NCBI GenBank assembly: GCA_023489375.1
Contig: JAMDCX010000055.1
Coordinates: 1-31,174 of the forward strand
Reading direction: 5' to 3'
Length of the DNA stretch: 31,174 nt
DNA from: Planctomycetota bacterium
GTDB taxonomy: Bacteria > Planctomycetota > Phycisphaerae > WQYP01
Shown: in pieces, positions 1 to 7,446 of the stretch
How positions within the stretch are numbered: the first letter of the stretch is position 1
Layout: every line of letters begins with the position of its first letter
Program-made: the position numbers and the translations under genes
Notes under the pieces: generated by a model
Seen by the model: only the letters and a program-made list of their open reading frames with translations
Told to the model about the DNA's origin: nothing
The model's database searches: none

Positions 1-127
1 GGCCCATCAACTCGTGTGTCAGTCCCTGAAGGGGGCCCATTAACCGGAGAGCCGGATGCGGTAAATCCGCACGTCCGGTTCGGAGGGAGGGCCAGTCCGC
101 AATAAAAGCGGACTTTCCTACCTCTAT
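1..127 (+). mobile_element. 3' end of a group II intron (domains V and VI)
   Basis: Bases 50-83 fold as a group II intron domain V: an AGC triad at the 5' side, outer stem CCGGA/TCCGG, a two-base CG bulge, inner stem TGCGG/CCGCA and a five-base cap. Domain VI follows, with stem GTCCGC/GCGGAC and a lower helix that leaves an unpaired A in CCTACCTC as candidate branch point. The 3' splice site is probably at CTAT near 127 (or CTAC at 129). The reverse transcriptase/maturase gene and the 5' end would lie upstream of the window, so it cannot be said whether the intron is intact. Confidence 0.82.
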
Positions 128-133
128 ACATAT

Positions 134-154
134 CCGGTGGGATAACCCCACCGG
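134..154 (-). repeat. GCGAGCCGG hairpin repeat, copy 1
   Basis: Perfect 8-bp stem CCGGTGGG/CCCACCGG with a five-base loop. Read on the minus strand it is GCGAGCC-GGTGGG-GTTAT-CCCACCGG and matches copies at 18641-18661 and 28469-28489. Plus-strand bases 161-169 after the stem are T-rich, so it could also work as a terminator after the intron. Role unknown. Confidence 0.6.
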
Positions 155-186
155 CTCGCGATATTTTTTAACTCCTAACTCCTATG

Positions 187-383
187 TTCTATTCATTACT
201 TAGGGGCCGCGCAAAAACAACTTCGCACTTTCCGGCAGGTTCTTTTGGCCGCGGGCTTCGTTGTTCGATCCTTACAGACCCGCGGGCGGGGTATGCGCGT
301 CGCTCACGCCTCGCCGGCGGCCAAAACTGCCGCGCCGTAAAATAGGAATTTATTTTTGCGCGACCCCTTATTATTCATTTGCA
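187..383 (-). repeat. heptanucleotide array interrupted by the MITE
   Basis: If the MITE and one TTA copy are removed, bases 189-202 and 371-380 join. Read on the minus strand they give ATGAATA-ATAAGTA-ATGAATA, an in-register 7-base repeat of the type also seen at 18411-18453, 18529-18560, 28384-28428, 28628-28645 and 30793-30815. Confidence 0.55.
203..367 (+). mobile_element. 165-bp MITE, copy 1
   Basis: Non-coding element starting GGGGCCGCGCAAAAA and ending TTTTTGCGCGACCCC. The ends form long imperfect terminal inverted repeats of roughly 55 bp that include a second block TTTTGGCCGC(G/C)GGC. It is flanked by the direct repeat TTA (200-202 and 368-370). A second copy of exactly the same length, inverted, lies at 25467-25631; comparing the two by eye gives about ten mismatches. 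No reading frame for a transposase fits inside, so it would have been moved in trans. The 3-bp T-A-rich duplication would suit an IS5-like (IS1031-type) transposase, but this is inference. Confidence 0.85.
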
Positions 384-407
384 TTATGATATTTCGCGGT
401 TAGTGGT

Positions 408-421
408 CTGTGAATGGTTAC
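408..421 (-). repeat. IS66-like terminal repeat (right-type end), degenerate
   Basis: CTGTGAATGGTTAC differs at two positions from CCGTGAACGGTTAC, the reverse complement of the 14-bp end GTAACCGTTCACGG found many times between genes in this window. No partner left end is visible upstream. Confidence 0.5.
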
Positions 422-436
422 GAATATATTATATTC
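422..436. promoter_or_regulatory. AT-rich palindrome before the ABC importer genes
   Basis: GAATATA-T-TATATTC is a perfect 7-bp inverted repeat with one central base, 28 bp before the first possible start of the solute-binding protein gene. It could be an operator or overlap a -10 region. No convincing -35 box was seen. Confidence 0.25.
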
Positions 437-464
437 ATGGCTATAATTACTTATCTGGTAGGTA

Positions 465-1904
465 TTGAGGTTTGCCTTGAAGCGAATGCTGAAACATCTC
501 GGCTTCGTGATACTGCTGGTTCCAGCGCTGGCTATTCTATTTTTCGGCCCGCGGCGGCAGGTCCGTGTGCCCGCCGGCTGTATTCGAGTGACCTACTGGG
601 ATAAATGGACTGGTCCTGAAGAGCGGCAGATGCAGAGCATTGTGGATGAATTTAATGCCGGTGAAGGCCGGAGAAAACATATTTATGTCGAATTTGTATC
701 GATGGCGGATATTGATAAAAAGACTCTGGTCGCCACGGCGGCGGGAGTGCCGCCGGATATCGCGGGATTATGGGACAGCGATATTGCGCCATTTGCATCT
801 TTGGGAGCGTTGACTCCGTTGGGAAAATTAGCGAGGGAATATGGCATCACGCGACAAACGTATCAAAAAGTCTATTGGCGGGGGTGCCATTATCACGGAC
901 AACTCTATGCGTTGATCAGCACTCCGGCCGACATTGCCTTATTTTATAACAAACTTATTTTCCGGAAGGATGCGGCCAGGTTACGTGCAGCGGGACTGAA
1001 TCCCAATGCCGCGCCGCAAACTATTCAGCAGTTAAAGGCGTATGCACGCGTGCTTACCAGGTTCGGCCCGCATGGTCATTTACGACGCGCCGGTTTTCTG
1101 CCCACGGAACCGGGCTGGTATTATCCGGAAGTGTTTTTCTGGTTCGGCGGGCATATATGGAATGCCAAAACCCATCAATTCACCCTTACCAGCCCGCAGG
1201 ATATTGCGGCTTTTCGCTGGATCGCCAGTTATTCCAAGTGGTTAGGGCCTGAGGTCATCAATTCGTTTTCCTCAGAACAGGGAAATTTTGATTCGGCAGA
1301 AAATCCTTTTCTCTCTGGTTCTCTGGTCATGGAACAGCAGGGACCCTGGATGGCCAACTATATTTATACTTATAATAAAAAGTTTTCCACCCTGCGATGG
1401 CCCGAATCTGAAGCCCTGACCATGCCTTTGGAACAGCGTAGGCAGAATTATGGCTGGGCCGTAGCTCCTTTTCCAACGGCGGTACCGGGATTAAAAAATG
1501 TTTCATACTGCGGATTCGACGCACTGGTTATTCCGCATGGCGCCAAACATGTCCAACAGGCCTTCACGTTTATGGCCTATCTTCAGCGGCAACCGGTTAT
1601 GGAGCATCTGTGCGATATGATGAGCAAAAACTCACCCTTGCGGAAGGTCAGTAAAAGCTTTATTGAACATAATCCCAATCCTTACATCAAGGTCTTTCAA
1701 ATGCTCTCCGAAAGCCCGAATGCCCGCGGCTTGCCGCATCTTCCAATTATGCCCCAGGTGGCTAATGAATTGAATGCCGAAGCGCAGGCGGTGGCCCTGC
1801 TGGAGCGAACGCCAACCAGGGCTTTGCGCAAAGCGCAACATCGCCTGCAGAGGGAATACGACAGCTACGAACACGCACAGCGGTTACGGCGGGAGGAACG
1901 ATAA
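465..1904 (+). CDS. carbohydrate ABC transporter, extracellular solute-binding protein
   Basis: Solute-binding protein of the CUT1 carbohydrate ABC importer class (SBP_bac_1/8 fold), expected to capture a sugar or oligosaccharide outside the cytoplasmic membrane. The N-terminus has a basic start and a hydrophobic stretch (FVILLVPALAILFF), a signal peptide or anchor with no clear lipobox. The mature part begins VTYWDKWTG and has the helix EERQMQSIVDEFN, the usual opening of this family. Three starts are possible: TTG 465, TTG 477 (GAGG six bases upstream, giving MKRMLKHLG) and ATG 486; TTG 477 has the best ribosome-binding site, and 465 is the longest frame. Two permease genes follow on the same strand. 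Substrate not deducible. Confidence 0.9.
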   Translation: MRFALKRMLKHLGFVILLVPALAILFFGPRRQVRVPAGCIRVTYWDKWTGPEERQMQSIVDEFNAGEGRRKHIYVEFVSMADIDKKTLVATAAGVPPDIAGLWDSDIAPFASLGALTPLGKLAREYGITRQTYQKVYWRGCHYHGQLYALISTPADIALFYNKLIFRKDAARLRAAGLNPNAAPQTIQQLKAYARVLTRFGPHGHLRRAGFLPTEPGWYYPEVFFWFGGHIWNAKTHQFTLTSPQDIAAFRWIASYSKWLGPEVINSFSSEQGNFDSAENPFLSGSLVMEQQGPWMANYIYTYNKKFSTLRWPESEALTMPLEQRRQNYGWAVAPFPTAVPGLKNVSYCGFDALVIPHGAKHVQQAFTFMAYLQRQPVMEHLCDMMSKNSPLRKVSKSFIEHNPNPYIKVFQMLSESPNARGLPHLPIMPQVANELNAEAQAVALLERTPTRALRKAQHRLQREYDSYEHAQRLRREER

Positions 1905-1906
1905 TC

Positions 1907-1963
1907 ATGCCGAATGATGGTTATGGCGGCAGGAAGCGGCTTTGGAATAGAGGAACTCGTTGA
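1907..1963 (+). CDS. possible 18-residue ORF coupling binding protein to permease
   Basis: A short frame (MPNDGYGGRKRLWNRGTR) starts two bases after the stop of the binding-protein gene. It has a good ribosome-binding site (GGGAGGAA, about 9 bases upstream) and its TGA directly abuts the permease ATG at 1964. This layout would allow translational coupling. The peptide resembles nothing I know and may not be functional; the permease also has its own site AGAGGA at 1949-1954. Confidence 0.3.
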   Translation: MPNDGYGGRKRLWNRGTR

Positions 1964-2854
1964 ATGGTTCATTGGCGAAGCGAAATTAAACAGATGACCA
2001 AGGGGATGGCTTTCCTTTCTCCGTGGCTCATTGGTTTTACGGTATTTATGGTTTTGCCGATTGGACTGTCCCTTTATTTAAGTTTCTGCAGCTATCCGCT
2101 GCTGCAACCGCCGGTATTTGTCGGCTTACATAACTACCGCGCCATGTGGCATGATTCCGTGTTCTGGGAGACATTGCGCAATACGGGTTATTATGCGCTG
2201 CTGACATTACCCGCGGGAATGGTTATAGCTATTGGTGCGGCTTTATTGCTCAATAGTCGTATTCGTGGAATAACCATTTATCGGGCGATTATTTTTTTGC
2301 CGTCGCTGGTGCCTCTGGTGGCCTCGTCCATGGTTTGGTTGTGGTTGTTTAATACCCGTTTAGGATTCATCAACACTCTTCTGCGTTATCTGGGCGTAGT
2401 GCATCCTCCGGGGTGGTTGACCACAACCCAGTGGGCCATGCCGGCTCTGGCTATCATGAGTTTCTGGGGATTGGGAAATACTATTGTTATCTATCTGGCG
2501 GGCTTGCAAAATGTGCCAGCGGAGATGTATGAATCTGCGGAAATTGATGGGGCTGGCCTGGTACGTCAAATCTGGCATGTCACCTTGCCGGGAATTTCTC
2601 CGATCATATTCTTTAATCTGATCATGGCGATCATCGGAGTGGTACAAAATTTTACGGTGCCTTATGTGATGACTCAGGGCGGACCCGACCGTGCCACATA
2701 TCTGTTGACCATGTATCTGTATGATAATGCGTTCAGTTTTTTACACATGGGATATGCCAGTGCCATGGCCTGGGTGGAATTGTTGATCGTGTTGTTTTTG
2801 ACGGCCATTGCATTCTGGAGCAGCCGTCACTGGGTTCATTATCAGGGAAAGTGA
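1964..2854 (+). CDS. carbohydrate ABC transporter permease, MalF/UgpA type
   Basis: Inner-membrane permease of a CUT1 sugar importer. The 296 residues carry about six hydrophobic segments and the cytoplasmic EAA loop near residues 185-210 (ESAEIDGAG...LPGISP), which docks the transport ATPase. The length and the opening FLSPWLIGFTVFMVLPIG are typical of the MalF/UgpA/LacF group. The ATG is preceded by AGAGGA nine bases upstream. It lies between the binding protein and a second permease, as usual for these operons. No ATPase gene accompanies the set. Confidence 0.93.
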   Translation: MVHWRSEIKQMTKGMAFLSPWLIGFTVFMVLPIGLSLYLSFCSYPLLQPPVFVGLHNYRAMWHDSVFWETLRNTGYYALLTLPAGMVIAIGAALLLNSRIRGITIYRAIIFLPSLVPLVASSMVWLWLFNTRLGFINTLLRYLGVVHPPGWLTTTQWAMPALAIMSFWGLGNTIVIYLAGLQNVPAEMYESAEIDGAGLVRQIWHVTLPGISPIIFFNLIMAIIGVVQNFTVPYVMTQGGPDRATYLLTMYLYDNAFSFLHMGYASAMAWVELLIVLFLTAIAFWSSRHWVHYQGK

Positions 2855-2862
2855 TTTAGAGT

Positions 2863-3807
2863 ATGCAACTTTTAAACCATCGTATATCCGGCCAGCGGGA
2901 CGCAGCGGACAATTCCAGCATTACTGTACGCACACTGGATCGTTCCAGCACGCGGAGACGGCCGATCCTGGCTTGGTTGGGTCACCACGTGGTGCTGATT
3001 CTGGCCTCGCTTATGGCCTTGATTCCGTTCCTGTGGATGCTCGATACAAGTTTCAAAAATGAAGTCAGCGCCACGCGTTACCCACCAGCTTTGATTCCCA
3101 TTCCCTTCCGCTGGCAGAATTACATCCATCTTTTTACGCAGCGGCAATACCACATGCTGCTCTGGGCACGCAACAGTCTGACTATTGCCGTGCTCGTGGT
3201 GCTTGGAACCACTATTTCCAGCGCCCTGGTGGCCTATGGATTTGCCAAGATACGATTCCGTGGGCGCGGGCTGTTATTCGGCTTGATGTTATCTACCATG
3301 ATGATTCCGTTTCCAGTAACTATGGTATCCATGTTTATTATCTTCAAATGGCTGGGCGATCACACCGGAATAGCATGGCTGGGAACGTTCCGCCCGCTGT
3401 GGGTACCTTACTGGTTTGGCTCAGCCTTCAGTATTTTCATGCTGCGGCAATTTTTTATGACCATTCCGGATGAACTGTCGGAAGCGGCACGAATGGATGG
3501 TTGTTCAGAATTGGGCATATTTGTGCGTATTATTCTTCCGCTTTCCCAACCGGCGATCAGTGCAGTGGCGCTTTTTGCTTTTCTCGGAGTCTGGAATGAT
3601 TTTCTCGGACCGCTGGTTTATCTCCAACATTCGCACCAGTTCACACTGGCTCTGGGCTTGGAGGCGTTTGAATCCCAGTTGGGCGGCAGCCAGTGGAACC
3701 TGCTTATGGCCGCCAGTGTTCTGATTATTTTACCGGTCGTGATTTTATTTTTTGTTGCCCAGCGCTCTTTCCTACGCGGCATTACCACCACGGGTATAAA
3801 AGGTTGA
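2863..3807 (+). CDS. carbohydrate ABC transporter permease, MalG/UgpE type
   Basis: Second membrane subunit of the sugar importer, 314 residues with about six transmembrane segments. Before the first segment (HHVVLILASLMALIPFLWML) it has a ~40-residue hydrophilic N-terminus, longer than usual. Family marks are LDTSFKNE, the NSL motif in LLWARNSLTIAV, and the EAA loop ELSEAARMDGCSELGIF...LPLSQPAI, which contacts the ATPase. It starts 8 bp after the first permease gene and must be co-transcribed with it. It is the last gene of the operon; the ATPase is presumably a shared MsmX/UgpC-like protein encoded elsewhere. Confidence 0.93.
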   Translation: MQLLNHRISGQRDAADNSSITVRTLDRSSTRRRPILAWLGHHVVLILASLMALIPFLWMLDTSFKNEVSATRYPPALIPIPFRWQNYIHLFTQRQYHMLLWARNSLTIAVLVVLGTTISSALVAYGFAKIRFRGRGLLFGLMLSTMMIPFPVTMVSMFIIFKWLGDHTGIAWLGTFRPLWVPYWFGSAFSIFMLRQFFMTIPDELSEAARMDGCSELGIFVRIILPLSQPAISAVALFAFLGVWNDFLGPLVYLQHSHQFTLALGLEAFESQLGGSQWNLLMAASVLIILPVVILFFVAQRSFLRGITTTGIKG

Positions 3808-3833
3808 AGGCCCATCCCGCCGTGTGGTGAATT

Positions 3834-3850
3834 TGAAATTTTAAATTTCA
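3834..3850. repeat. AT-rich palindrome after the importer operon
   Basis: TGAAATTT-T-AAATTTCA is a perfect 8-bp inverted repeat with one central base, 27 bp after the permease stop. It may be part of the transcription end or a protein-binding site. Confidence 0.3.
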
Positions 3851-3890
3851 GGATGGACAAGAACCACCGGCATGGCCATGTGAGAGGCGA

Positions 3891-3914
3891 GCCCCCGCAT
3901 CGTCACGCGGGGGC
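3891..3914. terminator. GC-rich hairpin between convergent operons
   Basis: GCCCCCGC/GCGGGGGC forms a perfect 8-bp stem with an eight-base loop. It lies in the 209-bp gap where the importer operon (+) and the ACIII/ketosynthase operon (-) converge. There is no T-tract on either side, so intrinsic termination is uncertain; it may also protect 3' ends. Confidence 0.45.
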
Positions 3915-4016
3915 CAACGCCCGATCCTGTTCAATGCTCCGCCATACGATCGGTTACGTTATACATGGCACAGACTCCAGTAAAACTGCGGACCACACGT
4001 GACCTGATCTGCCCGG

Positions 4017-5237
4017 CTATCCGGTCAACACACACATGCCAATATGCCCGCCAAAGCCCTGCCCGACGGTAATACTGCGTGCGGGTGTTGAAATCCACTG
4101 GCCATCCGGAAGACTGGATTTTTGATGACAAAGTGCAGAAATTACCACTCCCACCATTCCCGACGCTCCCAGCGTGTGGCCCATCCAGCGCTTATGGGAA
4201 AATACCGCCGGTTCTGTGCCGCAGGCACGCTGAATAGCCGCCAATTCCACCTGGTCATGTTGCGTACCGGCCGCATGGGCATGAACAAATGTGACCGGTT
4301 CTCCGGCCGCACATGCTTGCAGCCCGCGGGTGAGAGAATGGGCTTGCGGATCAATGGCCAGTAAATGCGTTGCATCCGCCCCGATCCAGCAATGTGCCAC
4401 CTCCAGTTTTCCAGAATCTCCTGATTCCAGACAAATGGCGGCCGCGGCTTCTGTAATAAAAAAGCCGTTCCCCGCTGCGGAAAACGGTTGACATCGGCGT
4501 TTACCGTCTGCTTCCGGTTGGGCCAAAACGCCCAGATTTTCGAAACTATGCTCAAAAACAGGATGAAGCGACGCATCCGCGGCAACCACAATGGCCCGTT
4601 TACATTCTCCCTCGCGAATGGCACGCCACGCATGATGTAACGCCATGAATGATCCGGCACATGCGGCAACGTGGGTTTGCGCCGATCCGCCCGGATGGAT
4701 CATATCGGAAAGTGCTGTCTGCAACGCACACGGCCCCATGGCCACATGCCACGCCAAATGCGGCGGCATATTTTCCGGGCCGTTTTTTAGAGCGGCGCAC
4801 GCTTCTAGCACATGCAAAACAGGCCCCTTGCTGGTAGCGACGATAAGCGCAGTATCAGGTTGAGCGCAAATGTCCGCCGACCATCCGGCCCGGTTTAAGG
4901 CCTGCAGACAGGCTATAGAACCAAGTTCCAGCGAGCGATCCAACTTGCCGGTTTCAGGAACTGTAAAGTCATCCTCGCCATTTACGCCGTACCTCGTATC
5001 CCCGCGGCACAGTTCGTTCGGTTCCGCCGGCGGTGCGCCTGTATCACCGAAAAACGCAAAACCGGATGCCGCGGCTTGAGTTGTGGCCTCATGGCGAAGA
5101 ATTGCCAACTCCTCCCCGGAAATCATGCCACGATCCGTAAGTCTTTGATCCGACCGGATCGCCGCCCACACCATCTCCGGGTTGTACCCCAGTGGCGTTA
5201 CCACAGCCGTGGATTGAATAACAACACGATTCTTCAC
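4017..5237 (-). CDS. beta-ketoacyl-[ACP] synthase (KAS II / FabF-like)
   Basis: Condensing enzyme of the thiolase fold, about 406 residues. It would elongate an acyl chain on acyl carrier protein with malonyl-ACP. The Cys-His-His set is present: Cys193 in VAACAGS, His321 in HAHAAGT (NAHGTST in FabF) and His354 in GHTLGASG, with the lysine of SHKRWMGH. The start is taken as GTG 5237 (VKNRVVIQ...), just before the first strand as in homologues. A longer frame from TTG 5276 exists, but a TATAAT-like -10 box on the minus strand (5279-5284) would place transcription start inside it. The gene follows the ACIII genes on the same strand after a 110-bp gap, with no acyl carrier protein or ketoreductase beside it. 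Sequence is rather divergent from housekeeping FabF, so the product may be specialised. Confidence 0.85.
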   Translation of the reverse strand: MKNRVVIQSTAVVTPLGYNPEMVWAAIRSDQRLTDRGMISGEELAILRHEATTQAAASGFAFFGDTGAPPAEPNELCRGDTRYGVNGEDDFTVPETGKLDRSLELGSIACLQALNRAGWSADICAQPDTALIVATSKGPVLHVLEACAALKNGPENMPPHLAWHVAMGPCALQTALSDMIHPGGSAQTHVAACAGSFMALHHAWRAIREGECKRAIVVAADASLHPVFEHSFENLGVLAQPEADGKRRCQPFSAAGNGFFITEAAAAICLESGDSGKLEVAHCWIGADATHLLAIDPQAHSLTRGLQACAAGEPVTFVHAHAAGTQHDQVELAAIQRACGTEPAVFSHKRWMGHTLGASGMVGVVISALCHQKSSLPDGQWISTPARSITVGQGFGGHIGMCVLTG

Positions 5238-5347
5238 AATGGGCCAAAGATAGTTGATACAGGCTACGGTTCGCAAGCATTATATCCCAAGGCCCAAGCT
5301 ATGGTTGCGGCCATGGGGCTCGCAACCGTCCCCGTGCCCCGAGATGG

Positions 5348-6133
5348 TTATTTATCCGGAACCGGCGGTTGCGTGGCTTTGCTGCTGCGGTTGCTGAGGG
5401 TATTGATGTACCAGATAATCGCGTTAAGTTTGGTTTCATGCGGATGCTTGGGGCCGGATAACATGGGGCCATAAGTGGCGGGCATGACGCCGGCCGGGGC
5501 ACCTGCCACCAGCAGTTTTCCCGGATGCAAAATCATGGTCCGCAAAAATGTGTAATTGGCAATGACCGTTTTGCCATTCGTGAGTTTTTGCGGATAGCCC
5601 GCGAGATTTTTCCAGCTTGGTCCGACGCCGGGATTGCCATTGACCGTATGGCATCCAATGCAGCCCAGACTGGCGTAGAGTTTGGCGCCCAGCACATGCA
5701 GTGGAACTTTGGCGGTCGTTGGCAAAATAGTAGCTTCCGGCGCCGCGGGCAACAGCACCGGCTTGGCGCCGGGTGTGTATTGAGCCACTACCATATCTTC
5801 CGCCAGTTCAATACCAACGGTTGCCTGATGCCGCTTCCGGTTTACCCAATGCGGTTGAATGGAAGCGATTTGCCGATGACGAATCGCTGTGGACCAGGCA
5901 CTGACACTGGCCTCTTTTTGCGCCTCGAGCACATGGCGATAGTGATGGAAATAAGCGATGACCGCCAGTATCAGAACTACCACCAGCAGGGTCAAAAATG
6001 ATCCAACCAGCAGCAGGTTGTGTGAATCCACATCTTCGCGCAACCCCGGCTTGCCGGCCGCGGAGGCTTCCGGTGGTGTTGTTGTGGATGGTGGTGGAAC
6101 ATTGGGTTGAGCATGGTACGGATTGTCACTCAT
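5348..6133 (-). CDS. membrane-anchored monohaem cytochrome c
   Basis: 261-residue protein with a Pro/Thr-rich cytoplasmic N-terminus, one transmembrane helix (residues 41-61) and a periplasmic class I cytochrome c domain. The haem motif is CIGCH (158-162) and the probable axial methionine is Met217 in GVMPATYG. The C-terminal domain resembles the cytochrome domain fused to caa3-type oxidase subunit II, but no copper-binding cupredoxin domain is visible. The ATG at 6133 has GAGG eight bases upstream; an upstream extension to 6187 lacks such a site and overlaps actF. It starts 10 bp after the actF stop, so it is probably an electron acceptor or exit subunit for ACIII. Confidence 0.85.
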   Translation of the reverse strand: MSDNPYHAQPNVPPPSTTTPPEASAAGKPGLREDVDSHNLLLVGSFLTLLVVVLILAVIAYFHHYRHVLEAQKEASVSAWSTAIRHRQIASIQPHWVNRKRHQATVGIELAEDMVVAQYTPGAKPVLLPAAPEATILPTTAKVPLHVLGAKLYASLGCIGCHTVNGNPGVGPSWKNLAGYPQKLTNGKTVIANYTFLRTMILHPGKLLVAGAPAGVMPATYGPMLSGPKHPHETKLNAIIWYINTLSNRSSKATQPPVPDK

Positions 6134-6143
6134 AATAAATACC

Positions 6144-7445
6144 TCACATATTTTCCAAAGCCAAACCTTCAGCCAAATTCGGATCACGAATTGGCATTAA
6201 CGCACTGCGACGCAGCAGATAAAAAGTGTGGGCCACCCATAAACCGCCGACGCCCACCAGGCACAACACATCCAGTGCCAGAGCCATGGGTTGCAGCGGC
6301 TTCCAGACAATTTTTTCCACCGCTCCAACCAGACGGTACGGATCATGGCTGTTGACAATCGCCGTCAGGCCGGCATGGGTGTTTACCCAGACAATGGGCT
6401 GTACCTGCCAGAACAGATCCAGATATCCAAAGAACAACAACCATACGCACCAGAAGGCCAGCAGCGCTTTATTGCGCTTGACGTGGCGCGACATGAGTCC
6501 GAAGAAGGGCACAATAAAGTGTCCAAACAACAAGGCCAGCGTAATGAAAAGCCAGGGGCCGACACAGCGTACCAGGAAAAAAGTTGTTTCTTTGGGTACA
6601 TTGGCGTACCAGATTAACATATACTGTGCAAAACCAAGATAGGCCCAGAACATAGCCCACCCATACAGCCATTTACCCAGATCATGATAATGCTCAACGG
6701 TAATGGAATTCGTCAGTCGCCCCCTTCGTTGTAACCACATCGCTACCAACGGCAGTACGGCATAGATAGCCATGCCGACTCCGGCCAGGAAAAAACCCGG
6801 TTCCATGTAGCTGAGCCATTTGGGCTGCAGAGACATGATATAATCCACCCCCGCGAAGTTGACGATCCAGAATACCGCCAGGAAACCCCATCCGGCCTGT
6901 TGGCGCAGTTTAAGCATCCGTGCCACGCTCCCATCCTGATCCTGGGCTACCGACATACCGCGAAAATACAGGCTTAAACCAATGAGAACCGCGAAATAAA
7001 TAGCACTGCGAACCATGAAGAACGGTATATTGAGATAGCTGATCTTATTGATCAGATTGGGATCCGAGTGGACATAATGGTAATGCGTCCAGATAAAAAT
7101 CTTATGAAAACCCAGCAGCAGTGGAATCGTCAGCACCAGCAACGGAATAAAGTTGCAACTCATGGCCTCCGCCAGACGCCGCACCACTACGCTCCAAGAG
7201 GCGCGAAACAGATGATGGCCCAGAACAAAAAGCAGGGCACTGGCCGAAATGACAAAAAACAGCAACCACGCCGTGAGATAACTGAACAGAAACTGCCGCC
7301 AGCCGTCGTGCATGGCGGCCCCTAATACTGCCGCAAGGACCAATGCCGCCAGTCCTGCAATTAAGCCTCCGCCCATGATGCGGCTTCCAAGTTCATCAAG
7401 ATAAAATTGATCTTTGGGACCGAGTTGTATAATTTTATTGGCCAT
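6144..7445 (-). CDS. actF: alternative complex III, membrane subunit ActF
   Basis: 433-residue polytopic membrane protein with about ten transmembrane helices, of the ActC/ActF (NrfD-related) quinol-binding type. In ACIII this subunit sits beside ActC and completes the membrane part. The ATG at 7445 (MANKIIQLGPKDQ) has GGAG about nine bases upstream and lies one base after the actE stop; a longer frame to 7550 would run back into actE. It holds many charged or His residues in helices (HHLFRASW, HKIFIWTHYHYVH, HYHDLGKWLYGWAMFWAYLGFAQY in two parts), as in homologues. Last canonical gene of the act order. Confidence 0.92.
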   Translation of the reverse strand: MANKIIQLGPKDQFYLDELGSRIMGGGLIAGLAALVLAAVLGAAMHDGWRQFLFSYLTAWLLFFVISASALLFVLGHHLFRASWSVVVRRLAEAMSCNFIPLLVLTIPLLLGFHKIFIWTHYHYVHSDPNLINKISYLNIPFFMVRSAIYFAVLIGLSLYFRGMSVAQDQDGSVARMLKLRQQAGWGFLAVFWIVNFAGVDYIMSLQPKWLSYMEPGFFLAGVGMAIYAVLPLVAMWLQRRGRLTNSITVEHYHDLGKWLYGWAMFWAYLGFAQYMLIWYANVPKETTFFLVRCVGPWLFITLALLFGHFIVPFFGLMSRHVKRNKALLAFWCVWLLFFGYLDLFWQVQPIVWVNTHAGLTAIVNSHDPYRLVGAVEKIVWKPLQPMALALDVLCLVGVGGLWVAHTFYLLRRSALMPIRDPNLAEGLALENM

Positions 7446-7446
7446 G

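Noticed and set aside
4142..4669. 175-residue minus-strand gene
   Set aside because: Overlaps the ketosynthase gene in another frame on the same strand; the ketosynthase active-site motifs decide.
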